Source: Blastococcus xanthinilyticus (GTDB lineage Bacteria; Actinomycetota; Actinomycetes; Mycobacteriales; Geodermatophilaceae). From it: a stretch of DNA of 64,000 nt. Positions 60,020-64,000 of the stretch are shown here, piece by piece. The stretch is taken from NCBI RefSeq assembly GCF_008124835.1, contig NZ_VNHW01000005.1, positions 248,001-312,000 on the forward strand, written 5' to 3'. The translations under genes and the position numbers were made by a program. The first letter of the stretch is position 1. The number at the start of each line of letters is the position of its first letter. The notes beneath the pieces are model-generated. The model was given only the letters and a program-made list of their open reading frames with translations, had not been told where the DNA came from and did no database searches.

Positions 60020-60619
60020 GTGCCCAGGGTCGTCGATGCCGAGCAGCGCCGGCAGCAGCTGGCCGAGGCCGTCTGGCGGGTCATCCGGCGCGACGGCGTC
60101 ACCGGCGCCTCGGTGCGCGCCGTGGCCCGGGAGGCCGGCACCTCGATGGGCGCCCTGCGGCACTGGTTCGCCACCCAGGACCAGCTGCTCTCCTTCGCGA
60201 TGACGCTGGTCGTGGAGCGCGCCCGCGACCGGATCACGGCGGTGCTCCGCGCCGGCGCACCGCTGCGCGACCAGGTGCTCGCCGTGCTGGAGGAGACCCT
60301 CCCCCTCGACGACGAACGGCGCGCGGAGGGCGAGGTCTGGCTGGCCCTCACCGCCCGCGCCCTCGTCGACGCCGACCTGGCGGCCCTGCGCGACCGGGCG
60401 GCCACCGAGCTCTCCGGCCTCTGCGCCGCGGTGGTGGATGCGCTGGCCGAGGCCGGGGAACTCGCCGAGGGCGTGGACGCGGCGCTGGAGGCCGAGCGCC
60501 TGTACGCGGTGCTGGACGGGCTGGCCGTCCACGCGATCACCCGGCCGTCGGCGCTGCCGCCCGCACGGGTGCGCGAGGTGCTGGCGGCGCACCTGGCGGA
60601 GCTGCGCGACACGCGCTAG
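60020..60619 (+). CDS. TetR family transcriptional regulator
   Basis: A 199-residue regulator. The HTH is at residues 10-55 (RQQLAEAVWRVIRRDGVTGASVRAVAREAGTSMGALRHWF), followed by an all-helical ligand domain of the BetI-like C6 type (AEGEVWLALTARALVDADL). GTG 60020 is chosen because the HTH begins right after it and the operator lies just upstream; an in-frame ATG-less extension to 59978 would contain the operator. It likely represses itself and the divergent Sap/GAP gene. Confidence 0.93.
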   Translation: MPRVVDAEQRRQQLAEAVWRVIRRDGVTGASVRAVAREAGTSMGALRHWFATQDQLLSFAMTLVVERARDRITAVLRAGAPLRDQVLAVLEETLPLDDERRAEGEVWLALTARALVDADLAALRDRAATELSGLCAAVVDALAEAGELAEGVDAALEAERLYAVLDGLAVHAITRPSALPPARVREVLAAHLAELRDTR

Positions 60620-60623
60620 GTCG

Positions 60624-60653
60624 TTCTACCGATCTCTAGCCGCATCCCTAGAC
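60624..60653 (+). promoter_or_regulatory. Motif C: TTCTACC-N2-TCTCTAGC-N7-CTAGAC
   Basis: TTCTACC (60624-60630), TCTCTAGC (60633-60640), CTAGAC (60648-60653). It overlaps the -35 position relative to the -10 TACGGT at 60661-60666 of the AAA+ gene, so here it could act as an operator or special promoter. Confidence 0.65.
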
Positions 60654-60660
60654 ATGGCCA

Positions 60661-60666
60661 TACGGT
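60661..60666 (+). promoter_or_regulatory. -10 element for leaderless AAA+ gene
   Basis: TACGGT lies 7 nt before ATG 60674 with no ribosome site. Confidence 0.5.
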
Positions 60667-60673
60667 GGTCGAC

Positions 60674-61867
60674 ATGGACCCGGTGCGGAACCCCTACGCC
60701 CCCGGCGCCGGGCAGCGCCCGCCCGAGCTGGCCGGCCGGGACGGCGAGCTCTCGGCCTTCGACGTCGTCCTGGAGCGGATCGCGCGGGGCCGGCCGGAGC
60801 GGTCGCTGGTGCTCACCGGGCTGCGCGGCGTCGGCAAGACGGTGCTGCTCAACCAGCTGCGGTCGGCCGCGATCGCCCGCGGCTGGGGCACCGGGAAGAT
60901 CGAGGCCCGCCCCGAGCAGTCGCTGCGCCGGCCGGTCTCCTCCGCGCTGCACATGGCGCTGCGCGAGCTGGGCCCCCGCCACGGCGACCAGGAGTCGGTG
61001 GCCGAGGTGCTCGGCGTCGTCAAGGCCTTCGCCCAGCGGGTCAATCCGGCGGAGGCGAAGGTCCGCGACCGCTGGCAGCCGGGCATCGACGTCCCGGCGG
61101 CCACCGGGCGGGCCGACTCCGGGGACATGGAGATCGACCTGGTCGAGCTGCTCACCGACGCCGCCGGGGTGGCCGCCGACATCGGCAGCGGCATCGCGCT
61201 GTTCATCGACGAGATGCAGGACATCCAGCCCGACGACGTCTCCGCCGTCTGCGCCGCCTGCCACGAGCTCTCGCAGCAGGGCGCGCCGCTGATCGTCGTC
61301 GGGGCCGGTCTCCCCCACCTGCCGGCCGTCCTCTCGGCGTCCAAGAGCTACTCCGAGCGGCTGTTCCGCTACCTGCGCATCGACCGCCTCGACCGGGCGG
61401 CCGCCGACCGGGCGCTGCTGGCGCCCGCGGAGCGCGAGGACGTCAGCTTCGAGCCCGACGCCCTCGACGCCCTGTACGACGCCGCCGACGGCTACCCGTA
61501 CTTCGTGCAGGCCTACGGGAAGGTGACGTGGGACGTCGCGGCCTCCTCCCCCATCACCGCCGCCGACGTCGCGATGGCCGCGCCGGTGGCCGAGGCCGAG
61601 CTCGCCGTGGGCTTCTTCGGCTCCCGGTACGACCGGGCCACCCCGGCCGAGCGGGAGTACATGCACGCCATGGCGCAGCTGGGCGGGCCGGGCGGCGCGG
61701 CGGTGGCGACGTCGGAGGTCGCGGTCTCCCTCGGCCGCAAGCCCGCCTCCCTCTCCCCCGCGCGGGACTCGCTGATCAAGAAGGGCCTGGTCTACTCCGC
61801 CGAGCGCGGCCAGATCGCGTTCACCGTGCCGCACTTCGGCCGGTACCTGCTGCGCCACCCCGACTGA
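60674..61867 (+). CDS. AAA+ ATP-binding protein (AAA_16 type)
   Basis: A 397-residue ATPase. Walker A is TGLRGVGKTVLLNQL, Walker B ALFIDEMQDIQ, sensor-like IVVGAGLPHLP, and the C-terminal part is a winged-helix-like fold (ATSEVAVSLGRKPASLSPARDSLIKKGL). The N-terminus NPYAPGAGQRPPELAGRD is typical of actinobacterial stand-alone ATPases related to archaeal/ORC-like STAND ATPases. The target is unknown. ATG 60674 is placed after a TACGGT element and the CTAG-rich motif. Confidence 0.88.
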   Translation: MDPVRNPYAPGAGQRPPELAGRDGELSAFDVVLERIARGRPERSLVLTGLRGVGKTVLLNQLRSAAIARGWGTGKIEARPEQSLRRPVSSALHMALRELGPRHGDQESVAEVLGVVKAFAQRVNPAEAKVRDRWQPGIDVPAATGRADSGDMEIDLVELLTDAAGVAADIGSGIALFIDEMQDIQPDDVSAVCAACHELSQQGAPLIVVGAGLPHLPAVLSASKSYSERLFRYLRIDRLDRAAADRALLAPAEREDVSFEPDALDALYDAADGYPYFVQAYGKVTWDVAASSPITAADVAMAAPVAEAELAVGFFGSRYDRATPAEREYMHAMAQLGGPGGAAVATSEVAVSLGRKPASLSPARDSLIKKGLVYSAERGQIAFTVPHFGRYLLRHPD

Positions 61868-61936
61868 GAGCGGACCACCCCTCCTCCCACCGGGGTTGAC
61901 GGGTGGTTGCGCTGGGCAACGGCGCGGGGTGCCGGA

Positions 61937-61956
61937 CCGGCCATCGAGCGGGCCGG
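61937..61956. terminator. Hairpin between convergent AAA+ and phosphatase genes
   Basis: CCGGCC and GGCCGG arms with an 8-nt loop, 9 bp before the phosphatase stop on the opposite strand. Confidence 0.45.
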
Positions 61957-61964
61957 CGCCTGAG

Positions 61965-63731
61965 TCAGCCGCTGTCGCCCCCCGGCGGCAGGACCTCCGG
62001 ACCGGCCTCCAGCGGCCGGGGCCGGTTCATCGGGTGGGCCCGCACGGCGAGGACGGCGACGTCGTCCTCCGCCCCGTCCCCCAGCATCTCCGCGAGCAGG
62101 CGGTCGCAGAGCTCGGTCAACGACAGCCCGGCCGACGCGGCCAGCACCGCGCGCACCTTCGCCCGGCCCTCGTCCAGCGGCAGCCCCCGGCGCTCGAACA
62201 GGCCGTCGGTGAAGAGGACGAGCGTGCTGCCGTCCGGCATGCCCACGTCCCCGTCGGCCAGCTCACCGACCCAGCCGGTGCCGAGCGGGGGGCCGACCCG
62301 CACCCGCAGGTCGCGCACCTTCCCGTCGGCCAGCAGGAGCACCGGGTCGGGGTGGCCGGCCGACGCCCAGCGCAGCCGGCGCCGCCCGGTCGGGGCCAGC
62401 TCCACCCGGCAGACGAGGGCCGTGGCCATGGCGGGCACGGCCAGCCCCACCATCGCCTCGTCCACCCGGCGCAGCAGCCCGGTCGGCTCCTCCCGCCGGT
62501 CGAAGGCGATCGCGCGCACCAGCGTCTTGACCTGGCCCATGGCAGCCGCTGCCTCGACGTCGTGGCCCATCACGTCGCCGATGACGAGCACGGTGTTCCC
62601 GTCGGGCTGCAGGAAGGCGTCGTACCAGTCGCCCCCGATGGAGACCCCCCGGGTGGCCGCGCGGTAGCGCACCGCCAGCTCCAGGTGGTCCGGCTGGACG
62701 GGCGGGGAGAGCAGGCTCAGCTGGAGTCGTTCGGCCACCTGGTGGTTGACCGCGACCAGCCGCGCGTTGTCGAGGGCCAGCGCCGCCCGCCGCGAGGCGA
62801 TCTCGGCGGTGCGCAGCTCGGTGGGGGTGTGCGGGCCGCGGTCCGCGCCGTTGACCAGCGTCAGCGCCCCGAACACCTCACCGCGGGCGACCAGTGGGAA
62901 GGCGGCGACGGCTCCCGGCCGCAGCGGCTCCAGCGCGGCCCGGCTGACCGGGTCGCCCACCATCGTGGTGACGTGCTCCTCGGTCAGCTGCGGGATGACC
63001 ACCGGGCGGGCGCTGCGCAGCGCCACCGGCACCGGCGCGGTCGAGCGGTTGGAGGCGACCCGGGCGTCGGCGTACCGGTGCATGGCCTCGACGAGCGCGG
63101 GGTCGCGGTGTGCCCGGCCGACGTCCCGCCGGATCCCGCCGGGGCCGACCACGCTGACCAGGCACCAGTCGGCCAGCTGCGGCACCGAGAGCTCGGCGAA
63201 GCGCTGCACCGCCTCGTCGGTGTCGTGCGTGGACGTCATCGCCAGGTTGATGTCCCCCAGCAGCATCAGGTGCCGACCGGCCTCCTCGGCGTCCGCGGCG
63301 GCCCGGGCGGCGGTCGCGACGGCCTGCTCGCGCGCCGCCACGGCGGCGACCCGCTCGTCCTCGGCCAGGCGGCGGGCGGTGATGTCGTCGTAGCTCACGA
63401 CCAGCCCGGCGTCGGTCAGGAACGCATCGGCGTGGAACCACTTGCCCAGGGGGGCGAACCAGGTCTCGACCGCGTCTGCCCGGCCGGTCGCGCGGACCCG
63501 CCGGTAGAGCTCCTCGAACGGCCCGCCGACGGCCTCGGGGAACTCCACCCAGATGTCGGCGCCGAGCAGGCCGTCGACGGTGCGGTCGAGCACCTTCGCA
63601 CCGGCCGGGTTGACGTAGCTGAACCGCCAGTCGGCGTCCAGCACGAACAACGGCCGGTCCATGCCCTCGACGGCGTGCAGGAGCAATGCACCGAGCGATC
63701 GCGCCGCGTCGTCCAGGGTCGTACCGCCCAC
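61965..63731 (-). CDS. PAS-GAF-SpoIIE PP2C phosphatase
   Basis: A 588-residue signalling phosphatase. A PAS domain is at about 20-125 (RPLFVLDADWRFSYVNPAG, ADIWVEFPEAVGG), a GAF at 155-325 (WCLVSVVGPGGIRRDVG, ALTLVNGAD), and RsbU/SpoIIE phosphatase at 345-570 with GGDWYDAFLQ, LVIGDVMGHDVEAAAAM, WASAGHPDPVLLL, LVLFTDGLFERR and EDDVAVLAVRA. It is a paralogue of the protein encoded at 37207-39834. GTG 63731 follows GGAG; a longer form from TTG 63800 also has GGGAG upstream. Confidence 0.92.
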   Translation of the reverse strand: MGGTTLDDAARSLGALLLHAVEGMDRPLFVLDADWRFSYVNPAGAKVLDRTVDGLLGADIWVEFPEAVGGPFEELYRRVRATGRADAVETWFAPLGKWFHADAFLTDAGLVVSYDDITARRLAEDERVAAVAAREQAVATAARAAADAEEAGRHLMLLGDINLAMTSTHDTDEAVQRFAELSVPQLADWCLVSVVGPGGIRRDVGRAHRDPALVEAMHRYADARVASNRSTAPVPVALRSARPVVIPQLTEEHVTTMVGDPVSRAALEPLRPGAVAAFPLVARGEVFGALTLVNGADRGPHTPTELRTAEIASRRAALALDNARLVAVNHQVAERLQLSLLSPPVQPDHLELAVRYRAATRGVSIGGDWYDAFLQPDGNTVLVIGDVMGHDVEAAAAMGQVKTLVRAIAFDRREEPTGLLRRVDEAMVGLAVPAMATALVCRVELAPTGRRRLRWASAGHPDPVLLLADGKVRDLRVRVGPPLGTGWVGELADGDVGMPDGSTLVLFTDGLFERRGLPLDEGRAKVRAVLAASAGLSLTELCDRLLAEMLGDGAEDDVAVLAVRAHPMNRPRPLEAGPEVLPPGGDSG

Positions 63732-63859
63732 GGTGCTCCGTCCCGCCGCACGGTCGGCAGCCTGGACGATCAGACTGACGGTCGACCGGGGTGAATGCAA
63801 TCACCGGCTCCCCCGCACCCCCCGCGGGGGCGACAGCGCGGGACCGGTCACATCCGGGG

Positions 63860-63889
63860 TTGACAGCCCGGTGGGTGGGGCACTCATGA
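63860..63889 (+). promoter_or_regulatory. Candidate promoter of the gene at the window end
   Basis: TTGACA (63860-63865), 18 nt, then TCATGA (63884-63889). The -35 is perfect and the -10 weak. Confidence 0.4.
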
Positions 63890-63924
63890 CATCGGTCGGA
63901 CACCCGCGACTCGAGGGGGAGAGC

Positions 63925-64000
63925 ATGGGGCGACTCGCATGGCCGTTGCGCCCGCTGCCCGACGGGCGCGGCGAGGTGTGGCGGTGGCGGCTCCGTGCCC
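63925..64000 (+). CDS. Start of an unidentified gene, truncated by window
   Basis: ATG 63925 follows GAGGGGGAGAGC, a strong ribosome site, and the frame is open to the end. The 25 visible residues are Arg- and Trp-rich (GEVWRWRLR) and do not allow identification. Confidence 0.6.
   Translation, partial: MGRLAWPLRPLPDGRGEVWRWRLRA

Overview
The window looks like the chromosome of a high-GC actinobacterium, most likely Geodermatophilaceae (Blastococcus, Geodermatophilus or Modestobacter type). The reasons are very GC-rich third codon positions, many GTG starts, four-base GTGA/ATGA gene overlaps, leaderless promoters, PRC-barrel/DUF2382 proteins, a DUF222-HNH (13E12-type) gene, a SigE-family ECF sigma factor, a Pmt/Ppm1 mannosylation pair and the very large NAD-glutamate dehydrogenase. 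This assignment is inference from gene content, not from a marker gene. I saw no rRNA, tRNA, CRISPR array, integrase or transposase.

Layout. 1-9.1 kb: two PRC-barrel proteins flank a PadR-regulated ABC exporter operon; a DUF3097 gene ends in a perfect 107-bp tandem duplication; an aldo/keto reductase and an MFS transporter follow. 9.2-16.4 kb: a molybdenum block, with moaA-moaD on the plus strand and a six-gene minus-strand operon (HTH-TOBE regulator, modA, modB, modC, a MocA/MobA-like nucleotidyltransferase, moaE). Three unrelated genes lie between the halves. 16.4-20.3 kb: protein O-mannosylation and lipid-linked mannose genes (polyprenol-phosphate mannose synthase, Pmt, a GT87 mannosyltransferase) around a tiny Thr/Glu-rich lipoprotein. 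20.4-25.6 kb: a DUF2786 protein, a DUF222-HNH endonuclease flanked by copies of the palindrome CGTTCCCGCGGGAACG, and a RecQ-like helicase. 25.7-37 kb: NodU-type carbamoyltransferase, DUF4383 protein, acyl-CoA dehydrogenase, ECF sigma factor with a membrane partner, acyl-ACP desaturase, GNAT, LCP cell-wall ligase, exonuclease III and YaaA. 37-46.5 kb: a multi-sensor SpoIIE-type phosphatase, a DEAD-box helicase, an amidase, and an operon of GH15 glucosidase plus a divergent G6PDH-like enzyme. 46.7-53.6 kb: a two-component system divergent from an MMPL transporter, then an XRE regulator/aldo-keto reductase pair divergent from an FMN reductase. 53.6-64 kb: NAD-glutamate dehydrogenase, a four-helix holin-like protein, a Sap/GAP transporter and TetR regulator separated by a 33-base C tract, an AAA+ ATPase, a second SpoIIE-type phosphatase and the first codons of another gene.

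The best candidates for something undescribed are non-coding. (1) A motif TCTCTAGC-N7-CTAGAC occurs four times, always between genes; two copies are part of a ~100-bp element with a long-range inverted repeat. (2) The HNH gene is bracketed by 16-bp palindromes and followed by a degenerate 15-bp tandem array. (3) A 33-C homopolymer sits 3 nt from a start codon in a divergent promoter that also carries a TetR-type operator. Several perfect GC-rich hairpins without a T run lie at convergent gene ends and probably act as terminators.
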